A DNA stretch of 64,000 nt from Peptoniphilus senegalensis JC140 (GTDB lineage Bacteria > Bacillota > Clostridia > Tissierellales > Peptoniphilaceae): assembly GCF_000321025.1 (NCBI RefSeq), contig NZ_HE610717.1, forward strand, positions 252,138 through 316,137. Reading direction: 5' to 3'. Below, piece by piece: positions 55,669 through 64,000 of this stretch. The stretch's first letter is position 1. Each line of letters opens with the position of its first letter. The notes under the pieces were generated by a model. It did no database searches and was not told the origin of the DNA. It was given only the letters and a program-made list of their open reading frames with translations. The translations under genes were made by a program, and so were the position numbers.

Positions 55669-56675
55669 CTACTAAACAACCTTCCAATATCATTAAATAT
55701 AGTTACATAAATCATTAAACTAAATAAAATACTCATTCCAATTAAAGTAAGCCTTTGTTCAAATTTTTCATTCATAGGTTTCCCTCTTAAAGCTTCAATT
55801 AACAAAAATAAAAATTTTCCTCCATCTAGGGCTGGAATTGGAATTAGGTTGAATACACCTAAATTGACGGAAATTAATGCTAAAATTTGTAGAAAATTTA
55901 AAAATCCCTTTGAAGATTCAGATCCAATCATTTGGACAACACCTACTGGGCCTGAAAGATATTCCATTTTAAAAGAGCCGTCAATAATCATTTTTAAACT
56001 TTTTAAAATCATAAGAGACATGTCAAAAGTCCTCTTTGCACCAATTTCAAAGGATTTAAAAGTTGAATGTTTTAACTTAGAGGTAATACCAATTAAATAC
56101 ATTTTATTATCATCTGAGTATTTTGGTTTAATAATAAAAGTTCTTTCTTCACTATTTCTTTTTATTTTAAAAGAAAGATCTCTTTCTTTATTTTTTGAAA
56201 TAAGAGCATTTATATCATATATGTCCTTTATTTTAATTCCATTAATTTCAACTATTCTATCTCCAGATTTAAGACCTGCTATTTCTGCTGGAGAATTTTC
56301 TACAATTTTATCAATTTCATTTGATCCGTAACCTAAAATTAAAAAAATTAAAGTGAAAGCAATAAAAGCCAATACAAAATTCATAAAAGCTCCTGCTAAA
56401 ACTACTCCCATCCTTTTTACAATGGGTGCATTGTTAAAAGCTCTTGGATCATGAGAATTTTCTTCTTCTCCCTCCATAGCTACATAACCACCAATTGGAA
56501 GTGCTCTTATACTATATGCTGTCTCTCCTTTTCTCTTTTGAAAAATTTTTGGACCCATGCCTATAGAAAATTCATTGACTTTTATTCCAGATAGTTTTGC
56601 TACAGTAAAATGACCAAATTCGTGGAGCATTACAACTAATAGAAATACTACAACAGAACTTATTAAAGTAATCAT
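55665..56675 (-). CDS. rseP: RIP metalloprotease RseP/RasP
   Basis: A 336-residue site-2 protease that cuts anti-sigma factors and leftover signal peptides within the membrane. The zinc motif HEFGH is at residues 18-22 in the first helix. One PDZ domain lies in the middle (KIVENSPAEIAGLKSGDRIV). The second catalytic motif with its aspartate is in NLIPIPALDGGKFLF (about 277-291). About four membrane helices. AAGGAGG precedes the ATG. It lies directly after cdsA, where dxr would usually intervene. Confidence 0.95.
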   Translation of the reverse strand: MITLISSVVVFLLVVMLHEFGHFTVAKLSGIKVNEFSIGMGPKIFQKRKGETAYSIRALPIGGYVAMEGEEENSHDPRAFNNAPIVKRMGVVLAGAFMNFVLAFIAFTLIFLILGYGSNEIDKIVENSPAEIAGLKSGDRIVEINGIKIKDIYDINALISKNKERDLSFKIKRNSEERTFIIKPKYSDDNKMYLIGITSKLKHSTFKSFEIGAKRTFDMSLMILKSLKMIIDGSFKMEYLSGPVGVVQMIGSESSKGFLNFLQILALISVNLGVFNLIPIPALDGGKFLFLLIEALRGKPMNEKFEQRLTLIGMSILFSLMIYVTIFNDIGRLFSR

Positions 56676-56684
56676 TTATCCTCC

Positions 56685-57467
56685 TTAAATTAGGTTGTAT
56701 AAAATATAAATAAAAGGACTTATAAAAATTAAGCTATCGAATCTATCAAGGATTCCACCATGCCCAGGAAGAATTTGTGCATAGTCCTTTATTTCTGTAT
56801 ATCTTTTTATCTTAGATGCAAATAAATCTCCAAATTGACCGGCAATAGAGGATAATAAAATAATTAATACTACAAGTGCATTAATGTTATAAATTCCATT
56901 ATATTTATTGAGCATTACAAAATAAATTGTAGTAATAATTAAAGAGAAGAAAGTTCCTCCAATTGCACCTTCCACAGATTTATTTGGGCTTACCTTTTCA
57001 ATTAATTTATGTTTTCCAAAAGTTGAACCTACAAAATAAGCAAAGGTATCAGTTGAAAAAGAAATTACAAAGGCTGAGATGATTAAATTAATATCATCTA
57101 TGCTAGCCAATAAATTTAGTAAAAATATTACATAAAAATAAGTAAAAGTTGTGTAAGCATAATCTTTTATTTCATAATTTTCTAAAATTACTAAAAGACA
57201 TGAATTTATTATAAAAAACAGTATAAGAGCATAGATTAAATTTCTATCGAAAAAAGAGCACAAAAAAGTTATAAAAGCACCAAAAAATAAAATCGGTAAA
57301 AATAATTTTATTCCTTTTTTAAAAAGAGCATTGTAGATTTCTCTTAAAGCTTCAAGGGTTAAAATAAAAAACGAAATTTTAATAGCATTTAGTCCTAAAT
57401 AAAAAATTAAAATTATTAAAAAAATCCCAACAATTCCAGTGGAAACTCTCTTTTGTAAATCTGTCAA
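56685..57467 (-). CDS. cdsA: Phosphatidate cytidylyltransferase
   Basis: CdsA makes CDP-diacylglycerol, the substrate of PgsA encoded at 35.5 kb. The protein is about 260 residues with eight or so membrane helices and the signature SPNKSVEGAIGG plus GDLFASKIKR and the C-terminal DYAQILPGHGGILDRFDSL (CTP-transferase signature). I choose TTG at 57467, 7 bases after GGAGG and just past the uppS stop; a longer frame reaching into uppS exists but has no ribosome site. The same GGAGG-N7-TTG layout recurs in this window. Confidence 0.92.
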   Translation of the reverse strand: MTDLQKRVSTGIVGIFLIILIFYLGLNAIKISFFILTLEALREIYNALFKKGIKLFLPILFFGAFITFLCSFFDRNLIYALILFFIINSCLLVILENYEIKDYAYTTFTYFYVIFLLNLLASIDDINLIISAFVISFSTDTFAYFVGSTFGKHKLIEKVSPNKSVEGAIGGTFFSLIITTIYFVMLNKYNGIYNINALVVLIILLSSIAGQFGDLFASKIKRYTEIKDYAQILPGHGGILDRFDSLIFISPFIYILYNLI

Positions 57468-57468
57468 A

Positions 57469-58194
57469 TTATAGACCTCCATACCTTCTATTTCTCTGTT
57501 GAAAATCATAAATAGCCTTGTAAAATTCATTTTCATGAAAATCAGGCCACAAAATGTTTGAAAAATAAAACTCACTATAAGCTAATTGGTAAAGTAAAAA
57601 ATTAGAAACCCTAAGTTCTCCACTAGGTCTAATTAAGAGGTCAAGGTCATCTTGACCTGATGTATAAAGATAATCTTTAAAGCTTTCTGTGTTAATATCA
57701 TCAATATTGATCTTTCCACTAATAATATCTTTATAAATATTTTTACTTGCCCTAACTATTTCACTTTGTCCACCATAATTTAGCCCAATATTTAATATCA
57801 TTTTATCATTTGATTTTGTTTCCTGCAATGCACCATTAATTAGTTTAACAATTTGCTCAGGAAAAACAGTGTAATCTCCCAATACTTTAATTTTTACATT
57901 GTTCTTTTTAATTTTTTCTAACTGACTCTTTATGTAAAAAGCTAATAAGTCCATAAGTTTAGAAATTTCATCACTTGGTCTCTTCCAGTTTTCAGTGGAA
58001 AAAGCATAGAGAGTTAGAGATTTAATATTAATTTTATAAGCGGCTTCTACAATTTCAATAACTCTTTTAGTACCTTCTTTGTGACCAAAGGTTCTAGGCA
58101 TATTTCTATTTTTAGCCCATCTTCCATTTCCATCCATGATAATTCCTACATGTTTTGGTATGTTTTCTAAATCTAATTTTTCGTAATAGTTCAT
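57469..58194 (-). CDS. uppS: Undecaprenyl diphosphate synthase
   Basis: UppS makes the C55 lipid carrier for wall synthesis. The 241-residue cis-prenyltransferase has VGIIMDGNGRWAKNR with the catalytic aspartate (residue 21), FGHKEGTKRV, TLYAFSTENWKRP, LNIGLNYGGQSEI and LLIRPSGELRVSNFLLYQ, all diagnostic. AAGGAG precedes the ATG. It comes after a terminator hairpin that follows frr, so it may depend on read-through or on a promoter I did not recognise. Confidence 0.97.
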   Translation of the reverse strand: MNYYEKLDLENIPKHVGIIMDGNGRWAKNRNMPRTFGHKEGTKRVIEIVEAAYKINIKSLTLYAFSTENWKRPSDEISKLMDLLAFYIKSQLEKIKKNNVKIKVLGDYTVFPEQIVKLINGALQETKSNDKMILNIGLNYGGQSEIVRASKNIYKDIISGKINIDDINTESFKDYLYTSGQDDLDLLIRPSGELRVSNFLLYQLAYSEFYFSNILWPDFHENEFYKAIYDFQQRNRRYGGL

Positions 58195-58205
58195 AAAACT
58201 CCTTA

Positions 58206-58234
58206 AAAAAAGAGCCTTAGACTAATCTAAGGCT
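58206..58234 (-). terminator. Intrinsic terminator after frr
   Basis: On the minus strand a 9-bp stem AGCCTTAGA/TCTAAGGCT with loop of 4 bases, followed by CTTTTTTT. It lies inside the rpsB-to-polC gene row, between frr and uppS, and should reduce transcription of the downstream genes. Confidence 0.8.
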
Positions 58235-58239
58235 AAAAT

Positions 58240-58797
58240 TCAAATTTCCATAAGTTCTTTTTCTTTATTTTCTGCTACTTTGTCAACTTCTTTTGTATAT
58301 TTATCAGTTAACTTTTGAATATCTTCTTCGTAAGAAGATTTATCATCTTCAGAAATTTCTTTAGATTTTTCAGCTTTTTTAATTTCTTCCATTGCGTCTC
58401 TTCTTACATTTCTAATGGATACTTTTGCTTCTTCAGCATATTTTCCTACAAGCTTAGTTAAATCTTTTCTTCGTTCTTCTGTAAGTTGAGGAATAACAAG
58501 TCTAATAATCTTACCATCATTTGAAGGAGTTATTCCTAAATCAGATTTCAAAATCGCTTTTTCAATCTCAGGAATTAAACTTGCATCCCAAGGTTGAATT
58601 GAAAGAAGTCTTGGTTCAGGAGCAGACAAACTTGCAACTTGATTAACTGGAGTTTGTTGTCCATAATATTCAACGTGGATTTTATCAAGTAAAGTTGTAT
58701 TAGCACGGCCTGCTCTTATAGACTGAAGTGATTCAGTAAGTGAATCCACAGTTTTTTTCATTCTGGACTCAGTATTATTTTTTAGTTCAGATATCAT
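58240..58797 (-). CDS. frr: Ribosome recycling factor
   Basis: RRF splits post-termination ribosomes with EF-G. The 185-residue protein has the two-domain RRF pattern: [55 protein letters not shown] and [19 protein letters not shown]. Length is exact for the family. GGAGG precedes the ATG, 9 bases after pyrH. Confidence 0.97.
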   Translation of the reverse strand: MISELKNNTESRMKKTVDSLTESLQSIRAGRANTTLLDKIHVEYYGQQTPVNQVASLSAPEPRLLSIQPWDASLIPEIEKAILKSDLGITPSNDGKIIRLVIPQLTEERRKDLTKLVGKYAEEAKVSIRNVRRDAMEEIKKAEKSKEISEDDKSSYEEDIQKLTDKYTKEVDKVAENKEKELMEI

Positions 58798-58806
58798 AAT
58801 ATCCTC

Positions 58807-59511
58807 CTATTTAACATTTGTACCAATATCTTCGCCACAAACAACTTTATACATAGCATCTTCTTCATCTATTCCAAAAACTCTTAAAGGAATATTGTTA
58901 TCCATGCAAAGTGTAGTTGCTGTGCCATCCATAATTTTTAAGTTTTTATTTAATATTTCTCTATAACTTAAATTATCATATTTTTTTGCATTAGGATTAA
59001 CATTAGGGTCAGAATCATAAATTCCATCAGTGCCCTTTTTAGCAAGTAATATTACATCAGCATCAATTTCTGCAGCTCTTAATGCAGCTGCTGTATCAGT
59101 TGAAAAGTATGGATTACCAACACCAGCTGAGAATATTACAACACGTCCCTTTTCTAAATGCCTAATAGCACGTCTTCTTATATAAGGTTCTGCAACTTGT
59201 TTCATTTCAATTGCAGTTTGCACACGAGTAATAACGCCTAATTTTTCTAAAGAGTCCTGCAATGCTAAAGCGTTCATCACAGTACCTAACATACCCATAT
59301 AATCAGATGTAGCACGGTCAATATTATTTTCGTCGCGTCCTCTCCAAAAGTTTCCTCCGCCTACAACAATACCTGTTTCCACACCTAAATCATAAATTTT
59401 CTTTACTTGCTTTGCGATTAAATTGACATAATTAATATCAATACCAACAGAGTTTGAGCCTGCTAAGGCTTCTCCACTTAGTTTTAAAACAATTCTCTTA
59501 TATTTTGGCAT
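58807..59511 (-). CDS. pyrH: UMP kinase
   Basis: PyrH phosphorylates UMP to UDP. The 234-residue protein is of the amino-acid-kinase fold: [11 protein letters not shown] at the start, [12 protein letters not shown] (about residues 49-60), AAGVGNP-like [20 protein letters not shown] and [19 protein letters not shown] precedes the ATG. The order rpsB-tsf-pyrH-frr is nearly universal in bacteria. Confidence 0.97.
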   Translation of the reverse strand: MPKYKRIVLKLSGEALAGSNSVGIDINYVNLIAKQVKKIYDLGVETGIVVGGGNFWRGRDENNIDRATSDYMGMLGTVMNALALQDSLEKLGVITRVQTAIEMKQVAEPYIRRRAIRHLEKGRVVIFSAGVGNPYFSTDTAAALRAAEIDADVILLAKKGTDGIYDSDPNVNPNAKKYDNLSYREILNKNLKIMDGTATTLCMDNNIPLRVFGIDEEDAMYKVVCGEDIGTNVK

Positions 59512-59527
59512 TTACTCCTCCAATTTG

Positions 59528-60172
59528 TTAACCTATTTGTTTAGCTACTTCTTCAGCAAAGTCTTCTTCTCTTTTTTCAAGACCTTCGCCAACTTCAAAT
59601 CTAACAAATCTTCTGATTTTAATGTTTTCGCCAATTTTTGCAATTAAATCGTTTAAAATATCTCTAATTTTTTTATCAGGGTCTTTAATGAAATCTTGGT
59701 CAAGAAGACAAATTTCTTCATAGAATTTTTCAAGTCTGCCTTCAACCATTTTTTCAATAATGTGTTCAGGTTTATTTTCGCCTCTAGCTTGTTCAGTAAG
59801 AACCATTTTTTCATGTTCTACTTCTTCTGCTGGGACTTCTTCACGACTAACATATTTTGGAGCAACTGCTGCAACTTGCATAGCAATATCTCTTACAAAA
59901 GCTTTAAATTCTTCATTTTTTGCAACGAAATCTGTTTCAGAGTTAACTTCTACTAAAACTCCAATTCTTCCACCGTGAATATAAGATTCAACAAGACCTT
60001 CAGAAGCTATTCTTGATGCTTTCTTTGCAACTGAAGCAAGTCCTTTTTCTCTTAGAAAGTCAACTGCCTTGTCCATATCCCCATTTGTTTCTGATAAAGC
60101 TTTTTTGCAGTCCATCATACCTGCGCCAGTTTTTTCTCTTAATTCTTTAACTAATGCTGCTGTAATAGCCAT
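59528..60172 (-). CDS. tsf: Elongation factor Ts
   Basis: EF-Ts recycles EF-Tu by promoting GDP release. The 214-residue protein has the N-terminal UBA-like domain ([20 protein letters not shown]), then [19 protein letters not shown] and the [10 protein letters not shown] motif that contacts EF-Tu. It is on the short side but within the range of Gram-positive EF-Ts. It follows rpsB across a terminator-like hairpin. Confidence 0.97.
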   Translation of the reverse strand: MAITAALVKELREKTGAGMMDCKKALSETNGDMDKAVDFLREKGLASVAKKASRIASEGLVESYIHGGRIGVLVEVNSETDFVAKNEEFKAFVRDIAMQVAAVAPKYVSREEVPAEEVEHEKMVLTEQARGENKPEHIIEKMVEGRLEKFYEEICLLDQDFIKDPDKKIRDILNDLIAKIGENIKIRRFVRFEVGEGLEKREEDFAEEVAKQIG

Positions 60173-60196
60173 TTTAATTCACTCCTTATTTATTTT

Positions 60197-60235
60197 AAAA
60201 AAAAGAGAGTTTTAAAGGATTACTTTAGAACTCTC
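60197..60235 (-). terminator. Terminator-like attenuator between rpsB and tsf
   Basis: On the minus strand a 13-bp stem with one mismatch (GAGAGTTTTAAAG/CTTTAGAACTCTC) and a 5-base loop is followed by eight Ts. It probably lowers tsf relative to rpsB expression. Confidence 0.8.
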
Positions 60236-60244
60236 AAAATATCT

Positions 60245-61027
60245 TTACTCTTCTATAGTTGACTTTTCATCTTCAACAGTTTCTTCTTGAGAAACTTCTT
60301 GAGCGGATTCATCATAATCATTATTATCGTTATCTTCAATTTGGCTGCCTTGTTTTCCTTCGATAACTGCATTTGCAATAGTTTCAGTAATTAATTTTAC
60401 TGCTCTAATTGCATCATCATTTCCTGGAATTGGAATATCAAGTTCCTCAGGATCACAATTTGTATCTACGATACCGATAACTGGAATTCCTAAAATATGA
60501 GCTTCTTTTACTGCTATTCTTTCTTTTTTAGGGTCAACTACAAATAATGCTTGAGGCATACCCTTCATTTCTTTAATTCCACCAAGGAATTTTTCAAGTT
60601 TTTCTCTTTCATGTAAAAGTTGAGCAACTTCTTTTTTTGGAAGAACATCGAAAGTACCATTTTCTTCCATTTCGAATAACTTATAAAGTCTTTCAATTCT
60701 CTTGTTAATAGTTTTAAAGTTTGTAAGAAGACCGCCTAACCATCTTTGGTTAATATAAGGCATTCCACATTTTGTAGCTTCTTTTTCAATTGCATCTTGA
60801 GCTTGTTTTTTTGTACCAACAAAAAGGATTTCTCCATTATTTGCTGCGATTTCTCTAGCAAAATCATAAGCTTCTTCTACTTTTTTAACAGTTTTTTGAA
60901 GATCAATTATATAAATACCGTTTCTTTCAGTAAATATAAATCTCTTCATCTTAGGGTTCCATCTTCTAGTTTGGTGTCCAAAGTGAACACCAGCTTCTAA
61001 TAAGCTTTTCATTGAAATTACTGACAT
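60245..61027 (-). CDS. rpsB: Ribosomal protein S2
   Basis: S2 is a late-assembling small-subunit protein. The 260-residue protein has [47 protein letters not shown] and [20 protein letters not shown]. The last 35 or so residues are a strongly acidic tail beyond the conserved core, longer than in Bacillus. GGAGGTGG precedes the ATG. It heads the row leading to polC and has a clear promoter and a leader of about 100 bases. Confidence 0.98.
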   Translation of the reverse strand: MSVISMKSLLEAGVHFGHQTRRWNPKMKRFIFTERNGIYIIDLQKTVKKVEEAYDFAREIAANNGEILFVGTKKQAQDAIEKEATKCGMPYINQRWLGGLLTNFKTINKRIERLYKLFEMEENGTFDVLPKKEVAQLLHEREKLEKFLGGIKEMKGMPQALFVVDPKKERIAVKEAHILGIPVIGIVDTNCDPEELDIPIPGNDDAIRAVKLITETIANAVIEGKQGSQIEDNDNNDYDESAQEVSQEETVEDEKSTIEE

Positions 61028-61134
61028 TTAAGCCACCTCCGTGTTTTTTTTCCTCCATTTTCATCATCTATCAAAAGGACCAAATTGGCAACTCAATTGA
61101 TATCAAAAAATGTGTGTATTACTTACCGCATAAA

Positions 61135-61163
61135 AGTATACCATAGGATTTTATAATTATCAA
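61135..61163 (-). promoter_or_regulatory. rpsB promoter
   Basis: On the minus strand TTGATA, a 17-base spacer ending in TGG, and TATACT. Transcription would start near 61128, leaving a leader of about 100 bases before rpsB that could hold S2 autoregulation; no specific fold was recognised. Confidence 0.7.
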
Positions 61164-61260
61164 TATTTTGTTTATTTTGTAGACAATTTAATATTAAAAT
61201 TTTTCATTTTGTTGTAAAATATTGATAATATATTAAGATATTTTTATTGGAGGGATAATT

Positions 61261-62334
61261 ATGAAAAGATTTGTATGTTTAGCCTTGATAATTCAACTTT
61301 CAACACTTTTAGTTTCTTGTAAAAATCAAGAAAAAAACAAAATCAAATTGATGATGTAAAAGAAAACAAAATTGTTCAAGATACTAAAATAGAAAACTCA
61401 AAAAATTTAGTTACTGAGTCGAAAGAAGAAAAAAAATTTTGAAAAAAATTCCTTAGATTTGTTAAGAGAAAATTTGAATAATAAATCAAAAAAATTTGCT
61501 GTTGCTTATCTTGGCATTACAGAAAATCAACTAGATAAGAATTTTCAAAAATGGATTGAAGATAATAATCCTAAATTAGTTAGAGATTATCCTTTTATTA
61601 AAGAAATCCCTTTTGAAAATATTATTTCTAAAGATAAAAAAATAGGTCAAGCTTATTTAATAGTATCAGCAGATAAAAATGCATCTATTGCTGTAAATAG
61701 CCTCAAACTTTCAGAGGATTTTAATTTAATAACAGATGAAGTCTTATATAGAAAGGACTCTGCTGAGCCAATAATAATATTTTCGGATTCTCTTGAATTT
61801 CCAGATATAGAAATAAATATTGTACCAGAACATCAAGATCCTACAAATTGGAATCCCGGAATGCTCTGGAATTTAGATAATGATGAATTAAAAGATACTC
61901 AAGATTTTTTAGATTTTACACAATATGGAGAAAATGGAGTTAATGCCATTAGAGCCTTCCTTATAGATAGTGGATGGAGAAATTTAAGTGACAAGGAACT
62001 AGATGATACAACTTGGATTTATAAGGATTGGTATTTTGATTTTAATAAAGATAATTCAAACAAAGATTATGATGGGAAAATGGAATTTTATCAAATTGAT
62101 GATAAAAATTTTGAACACATAAATAAATACTCAGGATCTTATAAGCTTTATGGAGATAAAATAAAGGTTGATATTTCAAATAAAAAGGGCAATAAAATAA
62201 AGTCTGAATACACTATACTTATTTTTGTTAATGATGAAATTCTTAGAATTGAAAAAAATTCTGATCCTAAAAATAATCTTCCATTTTTTAGTCCGGATAG
62301 CAATTTTGTAGAGCTAGTTAAGTCTTTTGGCTGA
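61261..62334 (+). pseudogene. Lipoprotein of unknown function, frame interrupted at two A-tracts
   Basis: ATG at 61261 behind GGAGGG starts a lipoprotein signal peptide with lipobox LVSC (Cys at residue 20). The frame stops at 61357 as written. Adding one A to the A7 run (61331-61337) opens a linker frame, and removing one A from the A8 run (61429-61436) returns to the original frame, which then stays open to 62334. The two changes compensate and give a protein of about 357 residues: signal, Lys/Glu/Asn linker, then a globular domain. The C-terminal part (GWRNLSDKELDDTTWIYKDW onward) looks beta-rich; I do not recognise the family. Sequence error or real A-tract slippage are both possible. Confidence 0.65.
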
Positions 62335-62388
62335 AACAAAATAGTAAGAATGTTTATATCAATATAGAGCATTAGAAAATTCATAAAA

Positions 62389-62424
62389 TAAAAAAAGAGT
62401 CAGTTCGTAAAATACTGACTCTTT
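62389..62424 (-). terminator. Terminator of rubrerythrin
   Basis: An 11-bp stem AAAGAGTCAGT/ACTGACTCTTT with a 9-base loop; on the minus strand it is followed by TTTTTTATTTT. It lies 40 bases past the rubrerythrin stop. Confidence 0.75.
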
Positions 62425-62431
62425 ATGTATA

Positions 62432-62459
62432 AATCTCTCTTTTATTGAGAGATTTTTTT
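62432..62459 (+). terminator. Terminator of the lipoprotein gene
   Basis: An 8-bp stem AATCTCTC/GAGAGATT with a 7-base loop, followed by a T-run on the plus strand, about 100 bases after the lipoprotein stop. Confidence 0.7.
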
Positions 62460-62465
62460 AATAGA

Positions 62466-63008
62466 TTAGTAAGCAATAAATTTACTTCCTGCACATCCGC
62501 AAAGTGGACATTTTTCTTCTTCTTCAAAAGTAATATATCCGCATACAGGACATAAATAGATATTTTCAACATCAAGGTCTTTACCAGCATCTACTGCTTC
62601 TTTTGCAGTTAAATATCTTTCAGCATGAACTTTTTCTGCTGCTATTGCATATTTCATTGCTTTAACAGCTTCTTTTTCTTCTTGCATTTCAGCAACTGCA
62701 ATATATGCAGGATACATTTGAGTTGATTCAAATATTTCTCCATCTCTTGCAGCTTCAAGATTTTCAGAAGTGCTGTTAATTCCGAAACCAGCCATTGAAG
62801 TTACAGGAAAATCTCCTGATACGTCTTTAAGAGCTTTAAAGTGAAGTGTTGCGTGAATTTTTTCTGCATCAGAAGTTGCATCAAAAAGTCTCTTTACATT
62901 TTTAAATCCATCTTTTTCAGCTACATCGCCCCAGATATTATATCTTGTACGAGCTTGAGATTCTCCACCGAAAGCTGATCTTAAGTTATCACTTGTCATT
63001 TGATTCAT
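62466..63008 (-). CDS. Rubrerythrin
   Basis: Rubrerythrin is a di-iron peroxidase protecting anaerobes from hydrogen peroxide. The 180-residue protein has the ferritin-like domain (GGESQARTRYNIW with the first iron-binding Glu, DAEKIHATLHF, AAEKVHAERY). A C-terminal rubredoxin-like domain has two CxxC pairs, CPVCGY and CPLCGC. GGGGGT precedes the ATG. A consensus-like promoter and its own terminator make it a single-gene unit. It supports an anaerobic lifestyle. Confidence 0.95.
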   Translation of the reverse strand: MNQMTSDNLRSAFGGESQARTRYNIWGDVAEKDGFKNVKRLFDATSDAEKIHATLHFKALKDVSGDFPVTSMAGFGINSTSENLEAARDGEIFESTQMYPAYIAVAEMQEEKEAVKAMKYAIAAEKVHAERYLTAKEAVDAGKDLDVENIYLCPVCGYITFEEEEKCPLCGCAGSKFIAY

Positions 63009-63050
63009 AATATTACCCCCATAAAATTTAATAATAAAATTACATTTAAT

Positions 63051-63079
63051 ATTATAGACTATTGTTTATGAAAAATCAA
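63051..63079 (-). promoter_or_regulatory. Rubrerythrin promoter
   Basis: On the minus strand TTGATT, a 17-base spacer and TATAAT lie about 45 bases before the rubrerythrin start codon. No PerR-box was recognised with confidence. Confidence 0.7.
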
Positions 63080-63119
63080 ATAAATATACCAAATAAATCT
63101 AATATTTAATTTTGATTAA

Positions 63120-64000
63120 TTAGTCAATGTTTTCAATTTTTTGTGTTTGGTCATAAGTTATTAAAGCGTCAATAATTTCATCTAAATCCCCATCGTTAAT
63201 TGCATCAATTCTATGAGATGTAAAGTTGATTCTGTGGTCAGTCACTCTTCCTTGAGGATAATTATAAGTCCTAATTCTTTCAGACCTATCTCCAGTTCCA
63301 ATTTGTGAAGATCTTTCCATGGATTCTTTTTCATTTTGCTCTTGAAGTTTTAAGTCATATAATTTTGACCTCAAAAGTTTCATGGCTTTTTCTTTATTCC
63401 TAAGTTGTGATTTTTCATCTTGGCAAGAAATTACTATACCTGTAGGAATATGTGTAAGTCTTACAGCAGAGTCCGTTGTATTTACACATTGTCCGCCATT
63501 GCCTGATGCACGAAATACATCAAATTTAACTTCAGTAGGATCAATCTCAATATCAACATCTTCAGCTTCAGGCAAAACTGCTACTGTTGCAGTAGACGTA
63601 TGGATTCTTCCTCCACTTTCTGTTTCAGGAACTCTTTGAACTCTGTGAACTCCTGATTCATATTTTAATCTTGAGTAGGCACCATTTCCAATAATCATAA
63701 AAACTATTTCTTTGAAGCCACCAATACCAATTTCATTTGAAGAAATAGTTTCGACTTTAAATCCTGACCTTTCAGCATATCTTACATATTGCCTATAAAG
63801 GACTCCCGCAAATAGAGCTGCTTCATCGCCACCCGCACCAGCACGAATTTCTACCATAACATTTTTGCTGTCATTTTTATCCTTTGGTATTAATAAAATT
63901 TTAAGGTCATTTTCTAAATCCTCAATTTTTTTTGTAGCTTCATTTATCTCTTCTCTAACTAAATCCTTAAAATCATCATCTAATTTCTCTTTAATTAATT
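63120..64000 (-). CDS. prfA: Peptide chain release factor 1, 5' end outside window
   Basis: RF1 reads UAA and UAG and triggers peptide release. The C-terminal 293 or so residues are present and the frame stays open to the right edge. Visible are [17 protein letters not shown], the stop-codon-reading segment [15 protein letters not shown] (PxT type, as in RF1), the catalytic GGQ in [17 protein letters not shown], and [20 protein letters not shown]. The PxT motif separates it from RF2. Missing is the first 60-70 residues. Confidence 0.95.
   Translation of the reverse strand, partial: LIKEKLDDDFKDLVREEINEATKKIEDLENDLKILLIPKDKNDSKNVMVEIRAGAGGDEAALFAGVLYRQYVRYAERSGFKVETISSNEIGIGGFKEIVFMIIGNGAYSRLKYESGVHRVQRVPETESGGRIHTSTATVAVLPEAEDVDIEIDPTEVKFDVFRASGNGGQCVNTTDSAVRLTHIPTGIVISCQDEKSQLRNKEKAMKLLRSKLYDLKLQEQNEKESMERSSQIGTGDRSERIRTYNYPQGRVTDHRINFTSHRIDAINDGDLDEIIDALITYDQTQKIENID

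Noticed and set aside
1-64000. CRISPR arrays, insertion sequences, rRNA or tRNA genes
   Set aside because: None seen on either strand by eye; a covariance-model scan would be needed to exclude a tRNA or riboswitch fully.

Overview
The window is AT-rich chromosomal DNA from a low-GC Gram-positive anaerobe. Gene content and order (der-plsY-gpsA, sepF-ylmH-lspA-rluD, miaB-mutS-mutL-miaA, lexA beside a LysM division inhibitor, rny, pnp-rpsO, rimP-nusA-ylxR-infB-rbfA-nrnA-truB-ribF, rpsB-tsf-pyrH-frr-uppS-cdsA-rseP-ispG-polC) are those of Firmicutes. Rubrerythrin, a YjjP/YjjB-type exporter, an RseC-like protein and frequent TTG starts suggest Clostridia/Tissierellia. Peptoniphilaceae (Parvimonas- or Peptoniphilus-like) is my best guess, made from memory and not from a search.

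Layout. 1-3808 (+): 3' end of aspS, an RseC-like protein, two unknown membrane coiled-coil proteins and a TraB-family protein. 3848-5082 (-): two-part threonine/serine (or dicarboxylate) exporter. 5191-14124 (+): ribosome assembly (der), phospholipid synthesis (plsY, gpsA), a division/lipoprotein cluster (HlyD-like protein, yggS, sepF, ylmH, lspA, rluD) and a flavoprotein. 14205-22265 (+): tRNA modification and mismatch repair (miaB, mutS broken by two frameshifts, mutL, miaA) and a PLP-dependent lyase. 22572-23684: divergent lexA and yneA-like gene sharing a control region with three LexA-box candidates. 23813-27046 (+): rny, a Xer-type recombinase and a secreted copper-amine-oxidase-N protein. 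27047-27683 is non-coding. rqcH (+) follows, then a long minus-strand half: yerC; a recA-linked Mre11/Rad50-like set in which Rad50 is split over three reading frames; recA, cinA, pgsA, rimO, ftsK, dut; pnp and rpsO; the infB/nusA operon; polC back to rpsB. A frame-broken lipoprotein gene (+), rubrerythrin (-) and the 3' part of prfA (-) close the window.

The strongest regional theme is DNA maintenance: mutS/mutL, lexA, the yneA-like gene, recA, the split Mre11/Rad50 set, dut, polC and ftsK. No rRNA, tRNA, CRISPR array, insertion sequence or phage gene was seen. The points most worth a second look are the split Rad50 operon, a PolC whose PHP metal ligands look lost, the LexA-controlled divergent promoter, a terminator inside the rimP-nusA leader, and five single-base indels (mutS x2, HlyD-like x1, lipoprotein x2), four of them in homopolymers. 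These indels are either sequence errors or real slippage in a strain lacking MutS.
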